From Hirsutella rhossiliensis (taxonomy: Eukaryota > Ascomycota > Sordariomycetes > Hypocreales > Ophiocordycipitaceae), in assembly GCF_020360975.1 (NCBI RefSeq), contig NW_025408670.1, positions 3,720,001-3,784,000 on the forward strand: DNA of 64,000 nt, given 5' to 3'. The position numbers and the translations under genes are program-made. Numbering within the stretch: position 1 is the stretch's first letter; each line of letters begins with the position of its first letter. Of the stretch, positions 22,801 to 34,874 are shown piece after piece. The notes under the pieces are model-generated. The model did not search any database, was not told where the DNA came from, and saw nothing but the letters and a program-made list of their open reading frames with translations.

Positions 22801-25800
22801 TAAGAGAAAGTAAAATTTTATAATAATTTAGCTATTAAATAGGATAAAAGGGATAACTATTTAAGTAAATTATTATAGGCTTTAGTAATATAAACGAAAA
22901 TAGTAACTAAACTAGTAGATATAATAAAGTCGATTAATAAGACCTATATATTAACTAATATAGCTATATAACCTAGTATCCGATATAAATAGAATAAAAG
23001 ATATAATATAAAGATCTAAAGAGTTATTACTACTTTAAGGAAAGACCTTAAATAAATTAATAAAGAGCTTAAGTTAAGAGAAACTAGCTCTTAAAAGAAA
23101 GAATAAAGCTTATAAGATAAAATAAAGAATATCCCCTAGGAATACCGGAAATATAATAAACTCTTTAAGAAAGAACTTAAGATAGGGTTACTTAAATATA
23201 GCTAATAGGACTATAAAATTTATCTTAAGGATAGAATAACGCTAACGTTCTATAAAATCTATAACCTAAACGAAAAGCAACTATAGACGCTACGTAACTA
23301 CCTCGACGAGAATCTACGAAAAGGATATATATAAATATTAATATCTAAAGTAAGCTATCTAGTTATATTTATTCTAAAAAAAACGGTAAGCTATAACTAG
23401 TTATTGACTATAGACGCTTAAATAATATTATAATAAAGGACTAGATACTATTACCGCTTATATCGGAACTATAAAATCGACTATATAGTAAAAAATAGTT
23501 TATAGCCCTTAACCTTAAAGGCGCCTATAACTTAATATATATAAAAAAGGGATATAAATAGATAATAGCCTTTAAAACGAAATTTAGACTATTTAAATAT
23601 CTAGTAATACTATTTAGACTTATAAATATACTAGCTACCTTTTAACGGATAATTAATAATATCCTACGCGAATACTTAGATATCTTTATAGTAGTATACC
23701 TAGATAATATCCTAATTTTCTTAGATACCCTAGAAGAATATAAGGAATATATCTATAAGGTACTCCGCGTACTTTAAAATATAAAGTTACTAGTTAAACT
23801 AAAAAAAAGTAAGTTCTATATATAGAAAGTAAACTTCCTTAAATATATAATCTTACTAAGAGAGATATAAATATAATAAGATAAGATTAACTTAGTTAAA
23901 GAATAGCTAACGCTAAAGAACGTTAAGGATATATAAAGTTTCCTAGGATTTATAAATTACTACTAACGATTTATTAAAGATTTTAAAAAGATTATAGTAC
24001 TACTATATAACTTAATAAAGAAGGAGAAAGAATTTATATAGGACGATAAAGCTAACGAAGCTTTCGAATATATTAAAACTATAATTATATAAGAACTAGT
24101 CTTAACTACCTTTAATCTAGAACGATAAATCGAACTTAAAACTAATATATTAAACTTTACTTTAGGAGTATAAATTAGATAAAAAGATAATAAAGGAAGA
24201 CTACGACTAATTATATTCTATTTAAAGAAGCTATATAGCGTAGAACTTAATTACCCTATCTATAATAAAGAATTCCTTATAATTATTTAAGCTTTTAAGG
24301 AATTTCGATACTACCTTCTTAAAAGTAAGTATAAAGTTAAGGTTTATATAAATTATAAAAACATCTTATATTTTATAACGATATAATAGTTAAATAAACG
24401 ATAGATCTAATAGGTCGAATACTTATTAGAATTCGACTATAAAATAATCTATAGAAATAGAATAGAAAATAGTTAAGCTAATACCCTTAGTCGACGAAGT
24501 AACTACGATATAGGGGCACCTATAGCGAAAGGATAGCTCTTAGAAATTAACGAAAACGGGAACTACTAGTAATAATAGCTAAATATAATATTTAAAGTAT
24601 AACCCGACGACTTAACTTACTAGAAGATCCTAAAATAAATAAAAGAATATAAAGTACTAAATAAATATAATATAGAATATTTAGAAGTTTTAATATATAA
24701 AAATAAAATCTAGATACTATTAGAATTACGAGATAAAGTTATATAAGATATATATAAATATTTAATATATAGATACTAAGGAATCTAAAGAATAAAGGAA
24801 TAGATTAAACGATAATATAACTTTCTATAGCTTAAAGAAGTAATATAATAAGTTATTAAAAAATATAAACTTTACGTATAAAGTAAAGCTAAATAATATA
24901 AACTATATAAAGAATTATAACCGCTACTAGTACTAGAGAAACTATAGGATTTAATAGCTTTCGACTATATTATAAAGCTACTACTATTAAAAGAACCTAT
25001 AACTAACGTTAAATATAATAGTATATTCGTTATTACTAATAAACTAATAAAGTATAGATACTTCTTACTATATAAAGAAGTAAGTAATATAGAAGAGCTA
25101 GTATATATATTCCTATAAATAATTATTAGTAATTATAGACTACTAAATAAGATTATCTTTAATAAAGGAAGTACGTTTATAGCTAAGTTTTAGTAAGCTC
25201 TTATAGTATAATTAGGGACGAAATATAAGCTTAGTATAGCTTATTACCTATAAATAGATAGATAAATAGAACGACTTAACTAAACGCTTAAATAATATTT
25301 ACGATACTATATTAGCTACGAATAAAACGATTAAGTTAAATAGCTATTAATAGCGTAACTAGCTTATAATAGCTTAGTTATAGAAATAACTAAGCTCTTA
25401 CTAATATAAGCTAATTACGGATATAACCTAGAAGTATTTAAGGTTACTTAATTAGGACTATAAGTAGAACGAGCGATACTATAAGTAGATTAGCTATAAA
25501 AATTATATAAAGAAATATAATAAGAACTTTAATTTATTAAAGAACGAATATCTACTTACTATAATCGGAAAAGATTATAGGGACTAATCTTTTAAGAGAG
25601 AGATATAGTCTACTTTATATAACGAAATATTAAAATAAAACGACTAAGTAATAAATTAGATTTTAAGAAACTTAGACCGTTTAAGGTTAAGAAAACTATT
25701 TTAAAAGTTAACTATAAACTTTCGCTACTAATAATAATATAGATATACCCGATATTTTATATCTTATTATTAGAACTAGCGCTATAAAACGCTAAACTAT

Positions 25801-26100
25801 AGGAAAAAATTAAAGTTAATAATAATTAAGAATATAAAGTAGAATAAATACTAGATATAAGAAAATAAGGTTAGTAATAAGAATACCTTATTAAATAGAA
25901 GGGATATAGACTAGAGGAAAATACCTAGGAACTACTTAAGTACTTAACCTACTATAGCTCTTTACTTCGATAATTTTACTAGAAGGTTTAGGAGGGATTA
26001 AAGGACTAAGATCTATAAACTCCTCGCTAATACTAAATAAGGACTAATTCGCCTTATTAAGAACGCCTAACGATTATAAGTTATTTACTACCTAATACTT
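19900..26100 (+). pseudogene. Gypsy-A gag-pol relic (RIPed)
   Basis: Readable landmarks are the CCHC knuckle position at 20714-20755, now YFNYRKLRYYFKEY with Tyr at all four metal-ligand positions; the RT catalytic box YLDNILIF at 23697 (YLDD originally); the RNase H end ANTLSRRSNYDI near 24480 (ADALSRRSDY in relatives); and integrase text such as NKLIKYRYFLLYKE and GSTFIAKF (about 25040-25200). Stops are TAA/TAG at expected Gln/Trp codons. The product would have been the retrotransposon polyprotein; nothing functional remains. Confidence 0.85.
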
Positions 26101-26756
26101 ATATATATTAAGCGTAGGCAAAACGCTATCCTTAGTATTTACTTCTTAGATACTACGACGAAATAACTTAGAACTCTTTTCCTTTATATAATTCTAAATC
26201 TTTTAAATATAAGCTAAACGATTAACGGCGATAGATATTTACGATTAAAGATTCGTAAGCTATACCTAAAGCTCTAATAAGGCTTCCCTAGCTTCCTCTT
26301 TTTTAGAATATAGCCTATACTACTCCGCTAATAATTTAGTTACTAAAAGAAATATATTAGCTACTACGTATAGAAAGAATTAAAAGATACTTATAAGAAG
26401 AGGCTACTAAAATACTATTATAATAGGGACGACTACTAGTAATATAATTATTATAGCGCGAAGAATTTTCGGCTATTTAATAATTTATCTTCTTTACCTT
26501 AAAGCATCGAGTATATAGTATATTAATAGGATCTCTACTTAAGTCGATATATTTAATAAGAGCAGCGCGCTTAAAAGCTTTTTAGGAACGACTTTTTAGT
26601 ATATAACTAGATATACTATTAGTAGTATATCCTAAAAAGATAAAGAAATAAAGAACGATATACTTACGTATAACGCGATAAGGGTATATTTATATACGGC
26701 GGCTAAGGCAGCTATAGTAGGTCTTACGGATAAGACTAAAAGGAGGGGAGATATTA

Positions 26757-27225
26757 TATTACGACTACGGCTACTAGGCCGCTAACGGTCGACTACGTTA
26801 AGTATATAATACGGTCTAATAGATAAATAGTTAGTACGACTATTTAATAGATATAGGATTAAGGGGATTATAGAGATCTAAGTAATCTAGGATTAACGAG
26901 ATTACTACGCTTTATATAATTTAATATTAGGGATTATAGCTAGGCCTATAATCTAAGGATAGTCTCTATAGGTATATATAGTTACCTATTTTTACTCCTT
27001 TAAATAGATAGCTCTCTAGCTTTTAATATTATAATTATTACGATCTCTATTATAATCTTATCTTTAATTTAAGTTACTTAATTACCTAGTTATAGTCTAC
27101 GGTCTATAACCTCCGACTTATTACTAATATAATATACTTATTATTACTTAGATTACGCCCTATTATATCTGCTAATATAAACCCCTCGATAGGTTTATCC
27201 CTTAGGAATAATACCGGACGTTATA
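26757..27225 (+). repeat. Gypsy-A 3' LTR (469 bp)
   Basis: Direct repeat of 19338-19806; followed at once by the TTTCC target-site duplication and the resumed Copia-1 sequence. Confidence 0.95.
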
Positions 27226-27429
27226 TTTCCCTACTTAAAGGAGGGTAGGTTTAAAGGACCCTCTTTTAGTAGCTTAAGGAGACGGACTTCTTTAGCACGC
27301 ACGACTTAGTTACCCGGGCCCCATAGCTTTATATAAGCTAGGCCTATAATAGGGCGTATAAATAAGGGGCCTAAAGACCGTCGAATATAAATACTACGGC
27401 TAAGGAAAGACTAAGAGACGAATTTCTAA

Positions 27430-28190
27430 ACGAACCCTTATTATTAAGCACTAGTCCCTTAGTACGGGGCTAGTACGTTAACCTTGCTATCTACCCGGAT
27501 CCGGTATAGGTCTAACGGGTAATTAAACGGACTAGCTACCGTACGTAATTAAACGTATTATACGGACTAGCTACCGTACGTTATTACGCGCGTTAAATAC
27601 GGACTAGCTACCGGTCTTATAAGTTAAAGTAAGAGTAGTAATAACTATCTATATTCTTCTCTGCCCGCCTAAGATCTAGCGGGTTCTCTATCTTCTATAT
27701 ATACTATAGCGAGCGTAAGACCTTACTTAGGGTTTTAACCGAGTAATATCTTAACCTTATAATCGTGCGACGGTAGTACGGCGTATTAGCGGTATTTCCC
27801 GGTGTTTTCCCTAGGTAGGCACGGGTGTTTCTCTATAATTTCCCCGCTATATTCTCGTAGTAACTTCTTAGGGAAATATCGGTATAATCCCTAAGGAGCT
27901 ATTATTACTCGGGAAATCGTAGTATATTCCCTATATAATATGTCCCTAGGGGAAATCTCCGTAAAACGTCCGTATAATCCGCTCGGTTATCGTTTCTAGG
28001 ATTTCCGGGTGATTTCCCGGAGTTTGCCCGGTAGCTTCTAGGTTCCTTCTTCCGCGGGGAGCCTTAGGGAGTTAGGGGTGACTTCCCTAGGGAAGGCCGA
28101 TATCGTTATAGGTACCTAGATTATCGACCGTAGGGTGTCCCGTAATACTTATATAGCTAGACTAGCTATATAAGGAAATTTAGGTCGACT
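27430..28190. other. Atypical block inside the Copia-1 integrase region
   Basis: Between two stretches readable as Copia integrase lies a block with more G+C, many CCCGG/TTTCCC words and no convincing frame. It contains three near-copies of CGGACTAGCTACC at 27528, 27563 and 27600 (spacing 35 and 37 bp). It could be a further solo LTR or other insertion; I could not define ends or a target-site duplication. Confidence 0.4.
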
Positions 28191-31090
28191 AAACTAACGT
28201 TCTAGGGATTAAGAAAGCTTTATTAAGGTAATATTTTTTGTAGACGCTTTCTTAAGGATAGTTTTCCCTTATTTCTTACGGACCTACCTAAGTAAGTATA
28301 ACTAGTTTGCCCTCTAAGACTTCGTTAACTAGATAAAATCCTACTTTAGCTATAAGGTAAAGAAGATATAGACTAATAGAGAGCTATTTACGAAGAATAT
28401 CTTAAAATAGCTTCGAAAAAGGAGCATTTTACCCCTCTTATTAACACCGAATACCTAGGCCTAGAACGGAGGGGTAGAAAGATTAAGGGGTGCTATAATA
28501 GAAAGGGCCTATATAATAAGACTTATTATAAGGCTTTTATGCGACCTTTAGAGGGAAGTCGTTAAGACCGCCTATTATATATAGAACCGGACCCTTAGAG
28601 GGACTACCTAAGGAGTAAACTAGAAATCCCCCCTTAAGCTCTTTATAAAAAAGAGGGCCTCGCTAGCCTACCTTCGTACCTATAGCTATAAGGTATATAC
28701 TATAACTACCGATATATAGCTAAAAAGGAAGAAGAAAAGAAAGCTTAATCCTAGAGCCTTTATTAGTTACCTCGTTAGTTATAATTCTATAAATATCTTC
28801 TAGATCTAGATTCCTCTTTTATAAAAGGTTATTTTAACTAAGGATATAATTTTTAACGAATCTAGCTTCTTTAATAGAAAGAGGGATTAATAGCCCCTCT
28901 TACTTTTATAACGTTAGCTAATTTAGAAGATCTAAATTCCCCCTTCCTAATAGTTATAAGAAGAGGCCCTAGATAAGGAAATAAAAGAAGAAACTAACGT
29001 TAAAGTAGTCGAGAATAACGCTAACTTTAAAGAAAAAGAGGAAACTACTAGATTAGATAATCTAGATAAAGAAGGAGACTATAGGAAAGCTATAGAGCTA
29101 GAATACGCCTACCTTCCTACGCCTCTTCTTATAGAATAAAAAGAAGATCTAAAAGTAGCTTTCTCTATTAGTCTTTCTATATTAACCCTTAAGGGGGTAG
29201 GAAAGGTACCTCTCTTAAAGGATTACCTAGCTACCTTTTTATCCTTACTTCGAGAATTAAAGGAAGGTATAGGGCCCGATATAGTTACTAAAGAAGATTA
29301 ACCTCTCCTTTATTTTAAACGTTTTTCCGACTTTTATCTAACGCTTATAAGAGACGGTTCCTATAAAGCATTATAGTAGGCCGGCTCTTTAAGCTATAGC
29401 TATTAGTAAGGAAGGTATATAAAAGAGACCTCCTAGACCTACTAGTAAACTAAAAGCAGCTAGAAAGACACCCCTATAGAGACTAGTTTTTCTAGGCCTA
29501 GAAAGACTACCTAGCTTTATATAAATAGATAGGGTCTTTTAAAGAGGTCCTTAAAGAAAGGGTAAGAGGAAAATAGGTCCTTAGCTATAAGTAGGTCTTT
29601 ATTTATAAGACTAATAAATATAGCTTCCTTTAAAAGTATAAAGCCCGGCTAGTTATTTATAGGAATTAATAGGAAAAAGGGGATTTACCTACTAAGGCAA
29701 TTACCTTAATAGGGATGTCTTTTCGGACCCTTATAGCTATAATAGTAAAATTCGACCTCGAGCTTAATTAGATAGATATAGTTAACGCCTTTATTAACTA
29801 CCTACTTAAGGAAGAAGAAGTTATCTATATATACCTTCTACTAAGCTTCTAAAAGCTAGGAAAGGTTTTATAGCTAAGGAAAGCTCTATATAGACTATAA
29901 AGATTACCCCTTCTTTAGTAATAGTATTTAATAGGTTCCCTTAAAGCCCTAGGCTTTAAAAAGGTCCCTTAGGAACCGTATATAATATAGAAGGGTAAAA
30001 TTATAGTCTTCTTCTACGTTAATAATATTATCTAGGCCTACCCTAAAGAGGAAGAAGTTACTATTAAGGAGGCTATATAAGGCCTATAATAAAGGTATAA
30101 AATAACTAAGCTAAGGGAGCTAAAGTAGTTCCTAGGGATATAAATCCTTTAGAATAGGTCCTAATAGACTATATAGCTTACCTAGGACGCCTATATTAAT
30201 AAGGTCGCTTATAGATTCCTCCCTAATTCCCTTAATAAGAAGCTTCCCTCTACGCCTATATTAAATAAAGAGCTTTTACCTAATCTGTCCTTTTAAGCTA
30301 AGGAGTAAGAGAAATACTAATATTAATAGAAGGTAGGCTCCTTACTTTTTAAAGCTATTTCTACTAGACCGGGTATCTCTTTTATAGTCTCCTAGCTAGC
30401 TAGGTATAACTAGAATCCTAGCCCTAGGCATTAAGAAGTAGTAGATAAAGCTATCCTTTATCTCTATTTAACGAGATTATATAGTCTACGCTTAGGAGGG
30501 TAGGAAAGGAAGAAATTAACTACCGAAATCTTCCTTTATTTAAGCGATTCGTTCTTTATAGATAATTCCTTAAATAGAAAAAGCTTATAGGGGTATATTA
30601 TATCCCTTTTTAAAAGAACTATTACTTAGATAGCTTCGAAGTAAGCTACTATTACGACTTTAAGTATAGAGGCAGAGCTACTAGCTCTTTTAGAAGCATT
30701 AAAAGAAGCGATTTTCCTTAGCTAGCTACTAATATCTTTATTACTATAAATTCCGTTCCTATTAGCTATAGAATACGATAATATATAGACTATATAAATT
30801 CTTATAGAGGAAAATAGTAAGCTATCGACCTAGCTATAGTATATCGATATCTATTAGTATTAGTTACGTTAAGAGGTCTAAAGGGGACTAATTTCCGTCT
30901 ATTAAGTTCTAATAGTATTAATAAAAGCTAACGGTCTTATAAAGCCCTTATTAAAGTAAAAGCTAGCTATCTTTTTATAGTAAATTAAGCTAGAAGACGT
31001 TCGAGAAAAACTATCCTTAGAGGCCCGCCTTAAGAGTCTACGAGAGGAGCTAATAGTATATAGGAGGAAGGAGACGTTTATAGCTAAAGA
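28190..31090 (+). pseudogene. Copia-1 integrase, reverse transcriptase and RNase H relic
   Basis: Integrase core text (IKVIFFVDAFLRIVFPYFLR near 28220, AFNGG-type NGGVERL further on) precedes the RT. RT landmarks: a QIDAVNAF-like segment near 29770 and FFYVNNII at 30006-30029, a RIPed FFYVDDII catalytic box (both Asp codons now Asn). RNase H text TTLSIEAELLALLEALKEA lies near 30655-30710. Stops are almost all TAA/TAG at former Gln/Trp codons. Confidence 0.85.
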
Positions 31091-31377
31091 TAGAAATTAG
31101 GACTTATCTTAAAGGAGGGCCCCTAGCTTAATTAAGACTTATTCTTTTTAAAGGCCCCCTTTTTAGGGACTTATCCTTAGAGAAGCCCTACTTCTTATAA
31201 GACTTAATTTCCTCCTTAAGGCCCCTTTTTCCTAAAGTAGGTTTAAAAGAGCCTAGGGCTAAAACCCGGATTTCTCGAGTAGAGGATAAGTATAGAATAA
31301 GACCTCCTCTACACGCTTACCGGCCTAGGTATTTAGCTTTACCCTTTCTATAAGGGCAGGCTATAGCTAAGGAGGTG

Positions 31378-31863
31378 TATTATAAAGCGTAGCCTAATTT
31401 TATAGTTCTCGGAGATATCCCTTAGTATAAGGGACTAAGGAAGCTAAAAACACCCGGTATAGAAAAAGGAAGAAGGAGCTAAAAAGAGGTATAGAAAGGA
31501 GGGTAGGGGCATAAGGGGAAGTAGAAGTAGCGATAGCTTCCTATAGAGGTAGCGAGAGATAAGACGTATATACCGGCAACGGCTAGAAAAGAGGGGGAAA
31601 ACTAGTAAAAAGCTTAGTAGTTAAAAGGATATTAGTAGCTTCTTTAAGTAAGATCTTCTTTATTAATTAAGATGCTAGAAGGGTATAAAGAGAGGCGTTA
31701 GATAGAAGAAAGAAGGATAATTAAAGCAATATAATAATTACTCCCTTACCCTTATTACTACTCCTATAAGAATTAAATCTCTCTGCCTTACCTATCTAAC
31801 CCCTTACTTTTAATTTTACCTTTATATATTTTTTATATACCTCTTATATCTATCTTTACGAGA
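31378..31863 (+). repeat. Copia-1 3' LTR (486 bp)
   Basis: Same length as 16913-17398; starts TATTATAAAGCG and ends CTTTACGAGA, followed by ATTAT. More C-to-T/G-to-A changes than the 5' copy at its start. Confidence 0.93.
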
Positions 31864-31868
31864 ATTAT

Positions 31869-32990
31869 AAGCTATACTTATAAAAGGCTAAGGTTATACT
31901 ATAGCGACTATATTAAAGTTAACTTAAGGTAGACTTATATATAAGTAGAGCCTAATTTAAGCTTAGGGTAAATAGTACTTAAATATAAGTTAAGCTAAGA
32001 ACTAAGAAAGATAGATAAGTAGTATAATTAAGATAGAGTTTTTCTCCTTTCTCCTTAGCTTTAAATAAATAATTATTTAGCTTTATACTATTATACTAAG
32101 TATATACTAGCTTTTAATAGCTATAATAATAGCTTTTATTTACTAAGAGCTACTTTATACTTTATATTTTTAGTAGTAAGATATATATTTATTAAAGTTC
32201 GTTTTAAGAGGGTATTAAGGATTTAATATAAGTTCCCTTACTAGTTTAGGTCTTATAATATTTAATAAAATAGCTTTATAAATTATACTTACTTATTTTA
32301 TTATTACTAAGCTTCTTTTTATAAGTACTATTTATTAGCTCTTTTACTTACTATTATAGCTATTAATACTAAGCTTCTTTTTATAATAGCTATTACTATT
32401 ATAATTACCTTAGCTAATACTATTAATGTTTTAATACTAAGTTTAATATATTAATAGCTTATATTATTATAAGGTAAGTAAAGGAATATATAATAAGTAC
32501 CTCTTATTATATTATAATAATAAGCTATATAAGATCTAACTATAGACTATTATTATAGAGTAGGTAGTAGTATATATATAGGTGCTATCTATAGGATAAT
32601 ATTAAGAAGATATATAGAGCTCTTCTATATACGGCTAGCCTATATATATATATATAGGATCTAGCCCTCTATATATAACTATACGGCTTAGGCTATAGCC
32701 TAAGCCTATAACCTATAATAGTTAAAGACTCTTATAACTATACTAACTACTATTAAATACATATTTATATATATAGCCCGCTCTACCCTATAACGCTACT
32801 AGCTAAGGTCTAAGCTTATACTTAGACCTATAATAAAGATAAATACCCTTATAAAGCTCCTCCCTTAATTAATAATTAAACTAAAATATATATTACTAAA
32901 TTTACTTTTTATACCCTTATTTTATCTACTATACTCTTAAGCCTCTACTTAAGAGTATCTCTAAGCCTCGAGTCCGAATATATAGATATT
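31869..32990. other. RIPed AT-rich DNA between Copia-1 and the RCC1 island
   Basis: CA/TG-poor, TATA-rich sequence, with (TA)n runs near 32570-32670. I recognise no family except an LTR tail at 32917-32995. Confidence 0.6.
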
Positions 32991-32995
32991 ACGTA
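32917..32995 (+). repeat. LTR-tail remnant related to 5365-5668
   Basis: ACTCTTAAGCCTCTACTTAAGAG and the words before it match the end of the 5365-5668 LTR (GCTCTCAAGCCTCTGCTTGAGAA) with RIP-type changes. It ends within 200 bp of the RCC1 start. Confidence 0.55.
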
Positions 32996-33010
32996 AGTAG
33001 CCTACGCCTC

Positions 33011-33037
33011 GGGCGGGCAGGTATGGGCAGAGGGGGG
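33011..33037 (+). promoter_or_regulatory. G-quadruplex-type tract upstream of RCC1
   Basis: Four G-runs (GGG, GGG, GGG, GGGGGG) with loops of 1, 7 and 4 bases satisfy the G3+N1-7 pattern, 137-163 bp upstream of the ATG. It marks the sharp return from RIPed to normal DNA. A regulatory role is only a possibility. Confidence 0.4.
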
Positions 33038-33173
33038 CAAGGTGGGGAATATGCGCACCTAATTATACGGTATCGGCCCTGCGCCTTGACCAGCCACACT
33101 ACCTGGGTGCCGGCTAACACAGGCGTAATAGAACCTCTCGTCACTACGTTCCGTAAGGCACACGCCTCTCGCC

Positions 33174-34874
33174 ATGGCTTCGAAGAAAGCAACCGCCAAG
33201 TTGCAGCTGGGACCTGCTTCCAAGGGTAGGGCCAATAACAGAAGTGGCGCAAAAGTGCCCCGCTCTAAGGCCGCCGCCGCCTCCAAGCAGAAGCAGAAGT
33301 CCCCCTCTGGTGAGTCCCCCTTGACATGCCTTGAGTTCGCCTCGCTCACGCCGTTTGCCGCCAGACCCCCCGAAGCACGCCTCTGGTCGGTTGCCTAACG
33401 GCGACGCATTAAATTCATCCGGAAAACGCAGATATAACGATTCCCGCCCACAACGTCCCTCCAAGAAGGCAAAATCCGATCCAAAGCGCACATCAACCAC
33501 AGCCGAAGCGGAACACGAGACGCACCCCATAATTAACCAAGTTCCCACCAAGGTCCTTAGCGTGCTTGTGTTTGGGAATGGCGATAACAGCGAGCTCGGG
33601 CTCGGGCCTAAGCAGACAGAAGCGTCTCGCCCTTCCTTAAATCCATTTCTCGACCCCAAAGATCCAACCAAGTACCATATCACACAGCTAGCATGCGGAG
33701 GGATGCATACGATAGCTCTCACTATCGACGATCAGATTATCACCTGGGGTGTTAATGACGAGTTCGCCCTTGGGAGAGACACGCACTGGATCCCTGAGCG
33801 ACGCGACATGGATACCGTCCCGGACGACGATGCAGAGCTGAATCCCCTAGAGTCGACTCCACTAGCTATTCCTGCTGCCCATTTCCCACCAAACACTCGC
33901 TTCTGTCAAGTTGCAGCTGGCGATAGCTATAGCATTGCGCTGACAGACACTGGCCTTGCTTATGGTTGGGGTACATTTCGCGTAAGCTACACGGCCTAGA
34001 CGTTGGTCTATCTCTAATATAAGCATGGTAGGACTCCGAGGGGAATAGCCGTTTTGGCTATAACAGTATAGACGGGACTATCATCAAGAATCAAAAGACA
34101 CCTTTGCTCATCGAAGGCCTTAAGGACATCATACAAATCGTCTGCGGAGCTAATCACGCTATGGCTCTCGATTCTTATGGTCAGACTTTTGCATGGGGCT
34201 CAAATGATCAGCTGCAGTTCGCCCGGCGGCTATTTGGGCGAGATCAAGACTGCCTCAGGCCTCGTCTCGTTAGAGTTTGCCGCAGCAATGCTAAGTATAT
34301 TGCATCTGGGGAGTATCATTCTTTCGCAGTTGACCGAGATGATAATGTCTGGGCGTGGGGTTTAAATAGCTACGGCGAGGCTGGCTATGCTCCAACGGCC
34401 GGTAACGATTCTGCTATTCTGCCTTGGCCGATTAAGATTCGGGACCTTTGCGGAAAAGGCGTTATAGCCTTAAGCGGTGGAGCTCACCATTCGGCTGCCC
34501 TAACAGCTGATGGGCAATGCCTTTTTTGGGGACGACTGGATGGCGGTCAACTCGGAATTCACTTTTCAGCCGAGCAGCTTCAGGATACGACTCTCATTAA
34601 GCATGATGATCGAGAAAAACCTCGCATTTGCCTACGGCCTATAGCTATTCCCGGGACCTTCACTCATGTTACTTGCGGAACAGAGCATACGATCTTCATT
34701 TCGAACAAAGGCGAGGTATATGCTACAGGCTCCGGCTCGGAAGGTCAGCTTGGCCTAGGGTCGGAAAGAGACGTGGAGGTTGCAGAGCATGTCAAGGGGA
34801 AGGAGCTCAAGGGTAGGCCGATGACTTGGGCCGGTGCTGGAGGGCAGTTCTCTATTGTTGCCGGGCCTGCTTGA
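33174..34874 (+). CDS. RCC1-type Ran guanine-nucleotide exchange factor
   Basis: Chromatin-bound exchange factor for the Ran GTPase (fungal Pim1/Srm1), which drives nuclear transport and spindle assembly. Three exons (33174-33309, 33365-33981, 34032-34874; introns 55 and 50 bp, GTGAGT...CAG and GTAAGC...TAG) join in frame to 531 residues. The N terminus is basic with nuclear-localisation-like clusters (KRRYNDSRPQRPSKKAK). It is followed by seven RCC1 blades: VFGNGDNSELGLG, ITWGVNDEFALGRD, YGWGTFRDSEGNSRFGY (across intron 2), FAWGSNDQLQFARR, WAWGLNSYGEAGYA, LFWGRLDGGQLGI and YATGSGSEGQLGLGSERD. The length equals that of fungal orthologues. It stands alone between two large RIPed blocks yet has intact frame and normal composition, as expected for a gene under strong selection. 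Confidence 0.92.

Larger units (their letters stand above)
19338..27225 (+). mobile_element. Gypsy-A copy 1: RIPed Ty3/Gypsy element nested in Copia-1
   Basis: A 7,888-bp element with two 469-bp LTRs (19338-19806 and 26757-27225) is bounded by a perfect 5-bp duplication TTTCC (19333-19337 and 27226-27230). LTR ends read TATTACG...CGTTATA, which are RIPed TGTTACG...CGTTACA. AAAAGGAGGGGAGATAT before the 3' LTR is the polypurine tract. Internal order is gag, protease, RT, RNase H, integrase on the plus strand. It inserted between the protease and integrase parts of Copia-1, so it is the younger of the two. A second, inverted copy lies at 58044-64000. Confidence 0.95.
16913..31863 (+). mobile_element. 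Copia-1: RIPed Ty1/Copia retrotransposon (interrupted)
   Basis: Two 486-bp direct LTRs flank the element, and 5-bp ATTAT duplications lie outside (16908-16912 and 31864-31868). The 14,951-bp span includes the nested Gypsy-A (19338-27225 plus its 5-bp duplication), leaving about 7.06 kb of Copia-1. The order gag - protease - integrase - reverse transcriptase - RNase H on the plus strand defines Copia. RIP is close to saturation: nearly every CA/TG is now TA, and no ATG-started frame of 60 codons survives on either strand across the block. A purine-rich AGCTAAGGAGGTG directly before the 3' LTR is the likely polypurine tract. Confidence 0.92.

Noticed and set aside
32570..32680. TA-rich runs resembling an origin or centromere-like element
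   Set aside because: TA richness is the expected product of RIP here and no specific motif supports such a role.
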